Origin: Methylocaldum sp035627495
GTDB taxonomy: Bacteria > Pseudomonadota > Gammaproteobacteria > Methylococcales > Methylococcaceae
Assembly (NCBI RefSeq): GCF_035627495.1
Contig: NZ_DASPLO010000197.1
Span: 1 to 64,000, forward strand
Length of the DNA: 64,000 nucleotides
Reading direction: 5' to 3'
The translations under genes were made by a program, and so were the position numbers. Of this stretch, positions 46,004-53,509 are shown piece after piece; the first letter of the stretch is position 1, and each line of letters opens with the position of its first letter. Below the pieces are notes generated by a model. That model saw nothing but the letters and a program-made list of their open reading frames with translations, made no database searches and was not told the origin of the DNA.

Positions 46004-47591
46004 GGTCGGACGGCCTCATCGGTGCGAACGGCGTGTTGTGGATGTTGAACTGGATACGCACTCGGCAGCCGTCACGATAGCTCGGGTCGATCCGGATAAG
46101 ACCGAGGTGGTGATTGATGACTTCCTGGGCCATGGTCAAGCCTGTGCCGGAATGCCCCGCGTGGCCATCGTTCTTGGTCGAGAAAAACGGCTCGAAGACC
46201 TTGATGCGCAGCTCGTCGGGAATGCCGGGACCGGTATCCTCGATAGAGACATGCAGCAAATGATCGTCGGACCAGGTGGAAATGCGCAGTTCACGCGTGA
46301 CGATGCCGCTTTGGTTCATCGCCTCGATGGCATTTTCAATGATTTGCTTGAACATAGTGCGCAGATGGCACTCCTGTCCCATCAAAGCGGGCAGAACCGG
46401 GGTCGGTTTCCAGTCGACGACGATGCCGCTGGCCAGGAGGCGTTCGGTTAGCAGCACGATGGTTTCGTGCAGAAGCTGGTTCAGGTTGACCGGCGTCATG
46501 GCCGATGTGTTGTTTTCCGGGATGCATTTTTTCATGAGGGCGATGGACTGTTCGCCGGCCCGTCGAATCTGGTCCAGGATGTCGGCGAGAGCGCTGTTTC
46601 GCGGATCCGGTCCCCGCCGCGTCAACATGGTCGTGGCCGCGTTGAGCAAATTGATGGGGCCTTGGATGTGATGAATGGCGCCCGAGAGGGTTTCGCGAAT
46701 GCGCTGAATTTTCTCCTCCTCCGCCATCAGCGCTTTAAGGGCGTTGACGCGGATTTCCTCGCCATGCTTCTTCTGCTGGGTGATGTCCGTCAGGGTCAGC
46801 AGCAGATAGGTATGGCGGTTTTCGTGAAAGAACGCTTCGATACGATCGTCTTCCTGGCTGAACCAGGTGCCGGCGCAGGCGTACCAACGGGGCGCGTGAT
46901 GGCCGCCCCGATCGAATCGGACTTCACGGTTATGGAAGCCGGATTGTTTCTGTTTCATCCGCTCCCAGTCTTCCGCCATGTCTTCCCGCAGGATGTCGAT
47001 GAATGTCCGGGCCGGATCGTTGAGGCCCAAATCGCTGGACAAGGTCTTGTACATCTGATTGTCGAGTACCACGCGGTCGGTCTCATCCAGGAGCACGGTC
47101 GCTACGGGAATCGAATCGACCACGGTTTCGATGAGCACCTTTTGTTGGTTGACCCGTTGCTCCAGCCGGTACGTGTCGGTGATATCGCGGTGCATCCCGA
47201 TGTAATGGGTGGTCACGTGCCGGGCGTTCAGAATGGGGGCGATGGTCAGATCCGCCAAGTAGCGGCGGCCGTCCTTGTGGCGGTTGAGCAGATAGCCCTG
47301 CCAGGTCTGTTGTGCTTTTAAACGGCTCCAAAGCTCCTCATACACCGCTTTCGGCGTTTTCTTGTCGGACAACATGGATTCGTTGTGTCCGATGCTCTCT
47401 TCCGGTGCATAGCCGGTGATACGGGAGAATGCCTGGTTCACATACAGAATATTGGCTCTGTCGTCCGTGATGGAGATGGCCACCGGTGCCTGTTCGACGG
47501 TTTCCGCGAATAGGGCGAGCATCCGATCCTCGGTGGGTGCGGGTTCGGCGGATGGCTCGGATGACGGGTGGCTGGGAGGATGTTTGGACAT
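45996..47591 (-). CDS. nifL: NifL, redox- and nitrogen-responsive anti-activator
   Basis: 531 residues from ATG 47591 (MSKHPPSH). This start fits the sigma-54 promoter 33 bp upstream and excludes the longer frame to 47738. Domains: a PAS domain (about 25-130, VEQAPVAISITDDRANILYVN; the FAD-binding redox sensor in known NifL), a second PAS (about 150-260), a linker with an H-box-like IHHIQGPIN, and a GHKL ATPase domain with DTGPGIPDEL and GTGLTMAQEV. NifL binds and blocks NifA when oxygen or fixed nitrogen is present. Adjacent and overlapping nifA. Confidence 0.93.
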   Translation of the reverse strand: MSKHPPSHPSSEPSAEPAPTEDRMLALFAETVEQAPVAISITDDRANILYVNQAFSRITGYAPEESIGHNESMLSDKKTPKAVYEELWSRLKAQQTWQGYLLNRHKDGRRYLADLTIAPILNARHVTTHYIGMHRDITDTYRLEQRVNQQKVLIETVVDSIPVATVLLDETDRVVLDNQMYKTLSSDLGLNDPARTFIDILREDMAEDWERMKQKQSGFHNREVRFDRGGHHAPRWYACAGTWFSQEDDRIEAFFHENRHTYLLLTLTDITQQKKHGEEIRVNALKALMAEEEKIQRIRETLSGAIHHIQGPINLLNAATTMLTRRGPDPRNSALADILDQIRRAGEQSIALMKKCIPENNTSAMTPVNLNQLLHETIVLLTERLLASGIVVDWKPTPVLPALMGQECHLRTMFKQIIENAIEAMNQSGIVTRELRISTWSDDHLLHVSIEDTGPGIPDELRIKVFEPFFSTKNDGHAGHSGTGLTMAQEVINHHLGLIRIDPSYRDGCRVRIQFNIHNTPFAPMRPSDHG

Positions 47592-47623
47592 GTGCGTCTC
47601 TTCGGTGCAATTTTCATTGGCAT

Positions 47624-47639
47624 AGCAAGACATATGCCG
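47624..47639 (-). promoter_or_regulatory. Sigma-54 promoter of nifLA
   Basis: On the minus strand CGGCATATGTCTTGCT gives GG-N10-GC (GG at 47638-47637, GC at 47626-47625) and matches GGCAY-N5-TTGCT almost fully. The predicted transcript starts about 22 nt before nifL ATG 47591. Confidence 0.82.
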
Positions 47640-47654
47640 CATCCGTGTATTGCC

Positions 47655-47805
47655 CTGAGAAGCTGTTTTCAAACTACTGCGCGCCGCCATGCCGGCGTTG
47701 CTCAAGGGCTCAAAATCCTCATGTACGCCTCTGTACACTCCGGTTTTTCGCCCTTTCGCGCCTTGTCCCGACGTCGCTCGTGACGTTTGAATACAGCTTC
47801 TATGA
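47655..47805. repeat. Dispersed repeat, copy A, upstream of nifL
   Basis: Contains AAGCTGTTTTCAAACTACTG, a GTACGCCTCTGTACACTCCGG core, and a CGTCGCTCGTGACGTTTGAA end; copy B at about 57835-57955 has the same blocks in the same order. Imperfectly palindromic. Confidence 0.7.
47722..47737. promoter_or_regulatory. NifA binding site of nifLA
   Basis: TGTACGCCTCTGTACA fits TGT-N10-ACA and lies about 84-100 bp upstream of the -24 GG, the usual place for a NifA enhancer. It is inside dispersed repeat copy A. Copy B lacks the flanking TGT and ACA. Confidence 0.6.
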
Positions 47806-48101
47806 GCCTTGGCATCCTATCCGCCGGCATTCGGCCGAACCGATATCTCCGGGTTTTCGGTACGGCTTTATGGCAAGACCGACAAAGACGGAGACGGGTA
47901 GGGCGGATGTGCCACCGCGACACGTCTCCAGCACCTGGTCTTCCGGAGAAAGCCGCGCCGAATAGACGGATGACGGAGTAGGGTGGTACTGGCACGGGGT
48001 GTGGCAAACGTCCGGTCAAGCGGCTTGATGAATCCGAGATGAGCGACTACATACCACTAGACCATTTTCGAATCCGATGTATGGGTTTTCTCTTACCCCG
48101 T

Positions 48102-48238
48102 ATGGCGCGCCCGAGCATCGCCGCCTGGAGCCGGATCAGCCCAGAGGGGCGCGCGAAGGATCGCGCGCGGCGACAAAGGCACAGGGAGGGTGCCTTTTGT
48201 CGCCCCCGGCTCCAGGCGGCGATGCTCGGGCGCGCCAT
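48102..48238. repeat. Perfect 33-bp inverted repeat with nested hairpins
   Basis: The arms at 48102-48134 and 48206-48238 are exact reverse complements over 33 bases (beginning ATGGCGCGCCCGAGCATCGC). The 71-bp interior holds two further hairpins, around GCGCGCGAAGGATCGCGCGC and GGCAC...GTGCC. Confidence 0.95.
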
Positions 48239-48240
48239 CC

Positions 48241-48320
48241 GGGTGCCCTTTTCTTTGGTTTCTTTCTTTTGGGCAAGCAAAAGAAAGAAACTCGCCTGCG
48301 GGGCGAGACCCGCTCCAAAC
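48241..48320. repeat. Dispersed hairpin repeat (CTTTCTTTTG type), copy 1
   Basis: A 14-bp perfect stem GTTTCTTTCTTTTG/CAAAAGAAAGAAAC with a 6-base loop at 48258-48291, followed by CTCGCCTGCGGGGCGAGACC. It shares the flank GCGGGGCGAGACCCGCTC with the copy at 63865-64000 and, inverted, the copy at about 62455-62545. Confidence 0.88.
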
Positions 48321-48684
48321 TAAGTCGCCGCCAATGGCGGCTTCCTTTTCTATACAACGCCTCACGCTGCTCAGACCGTACATCAAAACTGAAAAACGCT
48401 ATAGCCAGCGGCCCCGCGATCGCTCGGGGCCGGTTGGCAGAGAACATCAGGCGCACAACAACGCCTTTCCGGGTTTCTCGAAAAATTGTTCGGCGGCAAA
48501 CTGAGTTTCGTTCGGTGGATAGTGCTCCGCGTCGTCGATCTCGAAGCCGAATTCCTATAGGTTCCCCGACTTTCACGCATACCTGCAGTTTGGCTTTGAG
48601 ATCTCGGTCGGATTCGCGTGTTCGGAAAATGCCTTGATGGTTTGAATGGCCATGGTTAACCCGTTGATACAGAGGACGATGGTC
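48321..48684. other. Intergenic region behind nifF, no supported gene
   Basis: No recognisable gene, RNA or terminator; the frames here have no start signals. Confidence 0.4.
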
Positions 48685-49221
48685 TCAAGCCGCCAGCAAT
48701 GCGGGTTTGACAATGTTCAGCCAGGTATCCAGCCTTTCGTCGGTCAAGTCGCTTTGATTGTCGTGATCGACGACCAAGCCGACGAATTCCCCATCAACGA
48801 TGGACTTGGAAGTTTCAAAAGTGTAACTATCGGTCGGCCAGAACCCGACGACCTTCGCACCTCCGTCAGTCACTACCGTGTAAATCTCGATCATCGCGTC
48901 GACGAATTCATGGCCGTACGCTTCCTGGTCGCCGAGCCCGAATATCGCGACGACTTTTCCCGACAGGTCCTTGCCTTTCAGTTGCGGGAGAAATTCCTCC
49001 CAGCTTTCCGCCTCTGCGCCGGACGAAAGCCCGGGCAGCTCGCCCTCGCCGAGAGTGGGCGTTCCGAGTATCAGTGCGCTGTACCCCAGCAAATCGTCGA
49101 TGCTGGCCTTGTTGACGTTGACGGGATCGGCCGCGTCGTTCCCAAGTTTCTTGGCAATGGATTTCGCGACGCGACGGGTATTGCCGGTGTCGCTGCCGAA
49201 AAAGATGCCTATTTTCCCCAT
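48685..49221 (-). CDS. nifF: Long-chain flavodoxin, electron donor to nitrogenase
   Basis: 178 residues, GAGG 8 bases before the ATG. The FMN phosphate loop is GSDTGNTRRVA near the N-terminus, with TPTLGEGELPG (about 54-64) and FGLGDQEAYGHEFVDAM (about 93-110) as the further FMN loops. Residues about 120-145 are the extra loop of long-chain flavodoxins. NifF carries low-potential electrons to the nitrogenase Fe protein. A NifA-type site lies 227 bp upstream. nif assignment rests on type and neighbourhood. Confidence 0.92.
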   Translation of the reverse strand: MGKIGIFFGSDTGNTRRVAKSIAKKLGNDAADPVNVNKASIDDLLGYSALILGTPTLGEGELPGLSSGAEAESWEEFLPQLKGKDLSGKVVAIFGLGDQEAYGHEFVDAMIEIYTVVTDGGAKVVGFWPTDSYTFETSKSIVDGEFVGLVVDHDNQSDLTDERLDTWLNIVKPALLAA

Positions 49222-49447
49222 GGTTTTAACCTCGATTAAAGTGGAAGAAATCCTGAATCCGCCTTTCTGATGAAGCGGAGTTGTCGTATTTATCTTGAGA
49301 CAACCAAAAACCGGGCCAATGTTGTGGGATTTGGCTTTGCCTTTGCTATGTCCTTGTAATCAAGGAAATCGGATGGCAATGCCGTGTTCTATTTAAGCGG
49401 TACCGAAGGACGGCCGATGTGCCAATGGCTGCAAGTGTGCGTGCGAA

Positions 49448-49463
49448 TGTCACAAATGCGACA
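49448..49463. promoter_or_regulatory. NifA-type binding site upstream of nifF
   Basis: TGTCACAAATGCGACA fits TGT-N10-ACA and resembles the sites at 50103 and 55417. The best -24/-12 candidate for nifF (minus strand GGACATAGCAAAGGC, 49339-49353) has 11 bases between GG and GC where sigma-54 needs 10, so the matching promoter is unresolved. Confidence 0.55.
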
Positions 49464-49489
49464 AACGGCCGGGGTGTCCCATATGGCCG

Positions 49490-49963
49490 TTATGGTGAAT
49501 CGGTTAGGCGGGTTTTGCGCAAGGCGATCAACTTCGTCTCCCTCCAATCTAGCCGCTGGTAAAAATCCAGCGCCGAGCGGTTTTCGCGGTCGGCCAACAG
49601 TTGCAGTCGGCTCAACCCATGCTGTACGGCCCAGATTTCCAGCGCCGCCAGCAGTTGCCGACCGATGCCGAAGCCGCGCCGGTCGGATACCACCACGACG
49701 TCTTCGACTAAGCCGACCGGACCGCCTTCCGCGGTAGAAATCAATATTTGCAGGGTACACAAGCCGACGATGTGTCCCCGCTCCTCCGCAACCCAGATCT
49801 TGCCGCCGGGACTTTCCAGCAAAAGGCGCAGACCACGTTCCTGTTTGACCGGGTCGCCATTGAAGTCGGCTTCGATCGCGAACAAATCCTGCAGCAATGC
49901 GACCAGATCGGGGATGTCCGATTCCGTGGCGATACGGATATGGCATGAGGGCTTGTTCGACAT
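49490..49963 (-). CDS. GNAT-family N-acetyltransferase
   Basis: 157 residues from ATG 49963 (MSNKPSCHIRIATESD); the frame is open further upstream. Motif A of GNAT enzymes is VEDVVVVSDRRGFGIGRQLL with the Q/RxxGxG/A acetyl-CoA loop (RRGFGIG), preceded by beta strands HIVGLCTLQI and followed by LQLLADRENRSALDFYQRLDWRE at the C-terminus. The acceptor is unknown. It lies between the nifF site and the promoter of the small ORF. Confidence 0.85.
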   Translation of the reverse strand: MSNKPSCHIRIATESDIPDLVALLQDLFAIEADFNGDPVKQERGLRLLLESPGGKIWVAEERGHIVGLCTLQILISTAEGGPVGLVEDVVVVSDRRGFGIGRQLLAALEIWAVQHGLSRLQLLADRENRSALDFYQRLDWRETKLIALRKTRLTDSP

Positions 49964-50102
49964 TTTGTGTTCAGCGTTTCCGGTGGGCATATGGCGGCAG
50001 AGACTGCGATCGTTCGTCGAGCAGCTTTGGCTTCCAAAATAAAGGGGGTAACCGACTTCCGGGATTTCAACGTCAACGATCGGCATGACCCCACTTTAGA
50101 TT

Positions 50103-50118
50103 TGTCGCAAAGCCTACA
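50103..50118. promoter_or_regulatory. NifA-type binding site upstream of the small ORF
   Basis: TGTCGCAAAGCCTACA fits TGT-N10-ACA and lies about 98-113 bp ahead of the -24 GG at 50216. It shares TGTCGCAAA with the site of the rnf operon at 55417. Confidence 0.65.
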
Positions 50119-50214
50119 AAACGCATCGGCGTTGTTAGTATTCCGCCCTGGCCGGAACTGACGCTGCTATGAAACTTTCTTTAGTTGTCAATGGCATGCA
50201 ATCGTTAATCAAGA

Positions 50215-50230
50215 TGGCACAAGGGTTGCG
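50215..50230 (+). promoter_or_regulatory. Sigma-54 promoter of an unknown small transcript
   Basis: TGGCACAAGGGTTGCG has GG-N10-GC and matches the consensus TGGCAC-N5-TTGC perfectly. The transcript should begin near 50241, about 147 nt before the ATG at 50388. Confidence 0.82.
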
Positions 50231-50387
50231 AAGAGTCATTACAAAGACCATACCACTCAGCCTCAGGAGGTATTTCACCGTTACCCTGACCGATAGCGCC
50301 ATCAAGACGGTAAACCGATTTACCGGCGTTTCCGATCCGGCGCGTTGGCCAGTTGCATCAAAACCCTTAGCAGAAAGGCCAAGCATT

Positions 50388-50549
50388 ATGAACAGCGAAT
50401 CGATTGCCAAACCAGAGTCCGATTCATCGGAAATCCCCCAGCCTCCGGCAGCGCGTGTCGAGGAGACGACGAATTCCAACGAACTGCCTTTCTATATCGT
50501 TCCCGAACCGCCGATTCCGGGGAAAACCTCTTGGAGCATCGCGCCGTAG
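50388..50549 (+). CDS. Unknown small protein downstream of a NifA/sigma-54 promoter
   Basis: 53 residues, starting MNSESIAKPESDSSEIPQPP and ending LPFYIVPEPPIPG then KTSWSIAP. AAAGG lies 8 bases ahead of the ATG. The frame is open from 50169, but the sigma-54 start near 50241 favours this shorter product. The peptide is acidic and proline-rich with no Cys, no membrane segment and no known domain, and is followed by a frame stop and no obvious partner. The alternative is that the approximately 300-nt transcript acts as a small RNA. Its link to nitrogen fixation rests on the promoter and on its place between nifF and nifP. Confidence 0.45.
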   Translation: MNSESIAKPESDSSEIPQPPAARVEETTNSNELPFYIVPEPPIPGKTSWSIAP

Positions 50550-50832
50550 TGAACTGAGGTAGGCTCGAAAAAGTGGATGCCATGGATCGGGTGTTGATTC
50601 AGGGGAATAGGGATGCCCCAGGCGAGGCAGCATTGTTGCAAGTCTTACAAACAACCGACAATTTGTTACGGTTCGGACATTCTTGGTTTCGTAAAATCTC
50701 TTGCTTTTCATGCAGATGGGGTGTGGTCCGAAGCTTGCCTAGATGCTAGGGATTCTTATGGAAGAGGGATCTTGACCTAACACCCCGGATACTTCCATAC
50801 GGTTTTTAGCCTTATCAAACAAGAGTGTTTCC

Positions 50833-51303
50833 ATGAGACTCAGGATAACCATCCTCGTGTTGGTGGCTTCGCTGACCATTCCTGGTTTAGTAATCGGAGA
50901 TTCGGGGTCTGTCCAGCAAATCGCCGAGACAGAGATAGCAAAATGGAATGCCGCCATCGCGAGAGGCTCTGTAGAGGAAATTCTTTCTCTATATGCCAAG
51001 AACGCAATACTGATCCAGCCGAATGGAGCTTTCTCCAGCAGCAGCGAGGATATTCGTAACTTTTGGCAACCCCTCGTTAAAAGCCAGACAGGGAATTACA
51101 GCCTCCGAATCGTTGGAGTCCATTTCGAGAAGGACGATACCGTTCTCGCCAGTACTGTTTTGACGGACACGAAGAGGCTGGGCGAGTTGAACCAGTCGAT
51201 GAGATTTCACTACAACGGGCTGTTGTACAATGTCTTCAAGCGACAGTCGGACGGTAATTGGAAGATTCAGGTTCAACGCTGGCAGGACAAGAATCAGAAT
51301 TAA
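50833..51303 (+). CDS. Secreted NTF2-like/DUF4440 protein
   Basis: 156 residues. Signal peptide about 1-22 (ILVLVASLTIPGLVIG), then an NTF2/SnoaL fold: IAETEIAKWNAAIARGSVEEILSLYAKNAILIQPNG and RIVGVHFEKDDTVLAS, ending in NWKIQVQRWQ, a typical DUF4440 last strand. Such periplasmic proteins are small ligand-binding or enzyme-like domains with no fixed function. No nif-type promoter is seen in front of it. Confidence 0.75.
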   Translation: MRLRITILVLVASLTIPGLVIGDSGSVQQIAETEIAKWNAAIARGSVEEILSLYAKNAILIQPNGAFSSSSEDIRNFWQPLVKSQTGNYSLRIVGVHFEKDDTVLASTVLTDTKRLGELNQSMRFHYNGLLYNVFKRQSDGNWKIQVQRWQDKNQN

Positions 51304-51437
51304 ACCGGTCTTCGATATCCCGTACCGACAGCTCGCGGGCATACATCTCGATCGCCCGCCGCTTCAATTCCTCGGTCCCTCCTCTCAGGGCTCGCCTAGG
51401 TCAGCTACCTGGAGCACGGCGCATTCGATCACGGAGG

Positions 51438-51562
51438 GTAGGCCGGGATGAGCCTGTCCTGAGCCCCCGCCGAAGGGGCGCTAGCCGTTCCCGGCGAACA
51501 GCAGGAATGGCGTAAACGCGAAGCCTGTCCTGAGCCCAGTCGAAGGGCTTATTCCGGCCTAC
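51438..51562. repeat. Palindromic repeat of the GTAGGCCGGGATAAG type, copy 2
   Basis: Starts GTAGGCCGGGATGAG and ends ATTCCGGCCTAC, with GCCTGTCCTGAGCCC repeated inside. Just past it, 51571-51623 (ATTTTGGGTGTACGAG onward) is shared with the DNA before the second nifA. Confidence 0.85.
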
Positions 51563-51658
51563 ATTCCTATATTTTGGGTGTACGAGGGGTGTCCCAATCC
51601 ACGCCGCTAAATCGTGATGAAAACGGCTAGCCACCCTAATGGATTCATCAGTCGAGAT

Positions 51659-51674
51659 TGTAAGGAGTCTCACA
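51659..51674. promoter_or_regulatory. NifA-type binding site of nifP
   Basis: TGTAAGGAGTCTCACA fits TGT-N10-ACA and lies about 98-113 bp before the -24 GG at 51772. Confidence 0.62.
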
Positions 51675-51770
51675 AAAAAGTACGGACTTGTCGTGTTTGC
51701 CACCAATAATCATGGTTGGCATAGCCACATAACTCGTTGATAAAAAAGAAGTGTTATCGAGTTTGGCTAT

Positions 51771-51786
51771 GGCACGACGCGTGCTT
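51771..51786 (+). promoter_or_regulatory. Sigma-54 promoter of nifP
   Basis: TGGCACGACGCGTGCT has GG-N10-GC and a perfect TGGCAC with GTGC at the -12. The transcript should start near 51797, leaving a leader of about 125 nt before the acetyltransferase. Confidence 0.82.
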
Positions 51787-51921
51787 CTCAATAAGCAATA
51801 GAAGTGATCGCAAAATAACTGTACTCGAATGCGGAATAATCAATGTGGTGAAGGCCAAGAGCAACATGCCAGTGTTTTTCCAAGCCGTTAAAGACACACG
51901 AGCGAGAGAGGGAGCGGGACA

Positions 51922-52737
51922 ATGATTAATCGGGCTAGCCATAACATCCTGGACCGCAAAGTCGAGTATCCCTCAAATTCCGATACTCAGTCCGCATCGG
52001 CCCCGTCGCCGCAACCAGCCGCCCATCCTCCAGCGCAGAATCTATTCGCGGAATGGCGGGAGGATGTGGCTTGCGTTTTTGGTCGCGATCCGGCTGCCCG
52101 CACTCGCTTCGAAGTATTGACCACTTACCCCGGATTGCATGCCGTTCTCATGCACCGACTGAACCACCGCTTGTGGCTCCGTGGGTTTTATTACGCGGCA
52201 CGCTTGCTGGCTTTTTTGACACGGCTTTGGAGCAATATCGACATTCATCCCGGGGCAACCATCGGCCGCCGCTTCTTCATCGATCACGGAGCGGGGGTGG
52301 TCATCGGCGAGACGGCGGAAATCGGCAACGATGTCACGCTTTACCATGGGGTCACGCTGGGAGGTACGAGCTGGAATAAGGGCAAACGCCACCCCACCTT
52401 GGGCGATGGTGTTCTGGTCGGTGCCGGCGCCAAGATTCTCGGCCCCATTGCGCTCGGCGACAACGTGCGCGTAGGCGCCAATTCGGTCGTAGTCAAAAAT
52501 GTGCCCCCAAACCGGACCGTCGTCGGCATTCCCGGCAGGGTCATACAGCCCAAGGAAGGCGTGACTATGAATCCGCACGGAATCGATCTCGACCATAACC
52601 ATATCCCGGATGTCGTAAATCAGACTATGGCCGACATGATGGCTCGCATCGAGACTCTCGAAAATCTTGTTGCCGCAACGACACCCCCTGAAAATAACCG
52701 TTCTATGTACGCATTACGAAGCATTGGAAATAGTTAA
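51922..52737 (+). CDS. nifP: Serine O-acetyltransferase, nif-associated (NifP/CysE family)
   Basis: 271 residues. A poorly conserved N-terminal tail of about 40 residues is followed by the helical SATase domain (REDVACVFGRDPAARTRFEVLTTYPGL) and a left-handed beta-helix of hexapeptide repeats (IDIHPGATIG, IDHGAGVVIGETAEIG, TLYHGVTLGGTSWNKGKRHPTLGDGVLVGAG). The catalytic-type His pair (Asp-His in IDHGAG and HG in YHGVTL) is present. It makes O-acetylserine for cysteine, which feeds Fe-S cluster synthesis. NifP is the extra CysE copy seen beside nif genes; here the sigma-54/NifA promoter confirms that use. Ribosome-binding site GGGAG. Confidence 0.9.
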   Translation: MINRASHNILDRKVEYPSNSDTQSASAPSPQPAAHPPAQNLFAEWREDVACVFGRDPAARTRFEVLTTYPGLHAVLMHRLNHRLWLRGFYYAARLLAFLTRLWSNIDIHPGATIGRRFFIDHGAGVVIGETAEIGNDVTLYHGVTLGGTSWNKGKRHPTLGDGVLVGAGAKILGPIALGDNVRVGANSVVVKNVPPNRTVVGIPGRVIQPKEGVTMNPHGIDLDHNHIPDVVNQTMADMMARIETLENLVAATTPPENNRSMYALRSIGNS

Positions 52738-52848
52738 GGCCGACCGTTTTAGCGCCGACTCGACTGACGTCACGAAGAGAGGGGGATGAGGTCGAGACAA
52801 TGCCTAGGATTTGGCCGCCAATACATCCCGTTCTACTCGAAAACGATT

Positions 52849-53042
52849 GTAGGATGGGTAGAGCGAAGCGAAACCCATCGATGGTGGGTTAGGCGCGCAC
52901 TGCCACGAACCATGCCGTGGCCGCAGGACTCTCCGCGCGCCGTAACCCACCGGTTCCGCGGTCTTGCCTGGTGGGTTACGGCGCGCGGAAACACCACAGG
53001 AACTTTTTAGATTCGGTGCGATGCGCGCCTAACCCACCCTAC
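52849..53042. repeat. Dispersed repeat GTAGGATGGGTAGAGCGAAGCG...
   Basis: A composite palindrome beginning GTAGGATGGGTAGAGCGAAG and ending GCGCCTAACCCACCCTAC, with two inner GTAACCCACC/GGTGGGTTAC arms. The outer sequence is a repeat type common in many Proteobacteria. Confidence 0.8.
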
Positions 53043-53208
53043 ACCAGAAACATGAATCGGAACGTTGTTTTCGGCCATATCCCTAGATCCGGATACGGTG
53101 ACACCTTCGCCGATATACGGAATGCATTTTTTCCCCATAGCTTGATCGAAGAAGCTTTTTTGCAAGTTTCCGGGCCACGACCGATCCGGTCATCGACGGG
53201 AATGGATG

Positions 53209-53315
53209 GTAGGCCGGGATAAGGCGTTAGCCGTTCCCGGCGCTCGATGGACGAAAACTACATTTTGGGTGTGCGAGACGCGTCCCGATCCACGCCGTTA
53301 AATCGTGATGAAAAA
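53209..53315. repeat. Palindromic repeat of the GTAGGCCGGGATAAG type, copy 3, with a shared flank
   Basis: GTAGGCCGGGATAAGGCGTT is followed by AGCCGTTCCCGGCG and then by about 55 bp (ATTTTGGGTGTGCGAG to GTGATGAAAA) that also occur at 51571-51623 before nifP. Confidence 0.82.
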
Positions 53316-53384
53316 CGCTCTGGTCCTCGTCAACAGTTACAGGTCGGACGCGAGGGCTTGGTTCTTCTTCCCAAAGCCGAAATC

Positions 53385-53400
53385 GGGCATACATCTTGCA
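53385..53400 (+). promoter_or_regulatory. Sigma-54 promoter of the second nifA
   Basis: GGGCATACATCTTGCA has GG at 53386-53387 and GC at 53398-53399 (N10) and fits GGCAT-N5-TTGCA. I saw no TGT-N10-ACA in the 300 bp upstream. Transcription should start near 53411, so translation starts at ATG 53510 or 53498, not at TTG 53396. Confidence 0.72.
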
Positions 53401-53509
53401 ATGGACCTTTGATCAACTTCTTAGTTATTTGCCAGTGGAGGCTCATCAGAGCTGTATCCAAGCCTGTCAGGGAAACGCTAGCAATGGCTCCCACCATATG
53501 AGGCCAGCT

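Noticed and set aside
47592..47738. Longer nifL start up to 47738
   Set aside because: It would begin upstream of the mapped sigma-54 promoter elements and over the NifA site.
49410..49427. TGGCAC on the minus strand as nifF promoter
   Set aside because: The -12 position carries GT and not GC, and it would be only about 20 bp from the NifA site.
53396..53509. Longer start (TTG 53396) of the second nifA
   Set aside because: It lies inside the -12 element of the sigma-54 promoter, so it would not be in the transcript.
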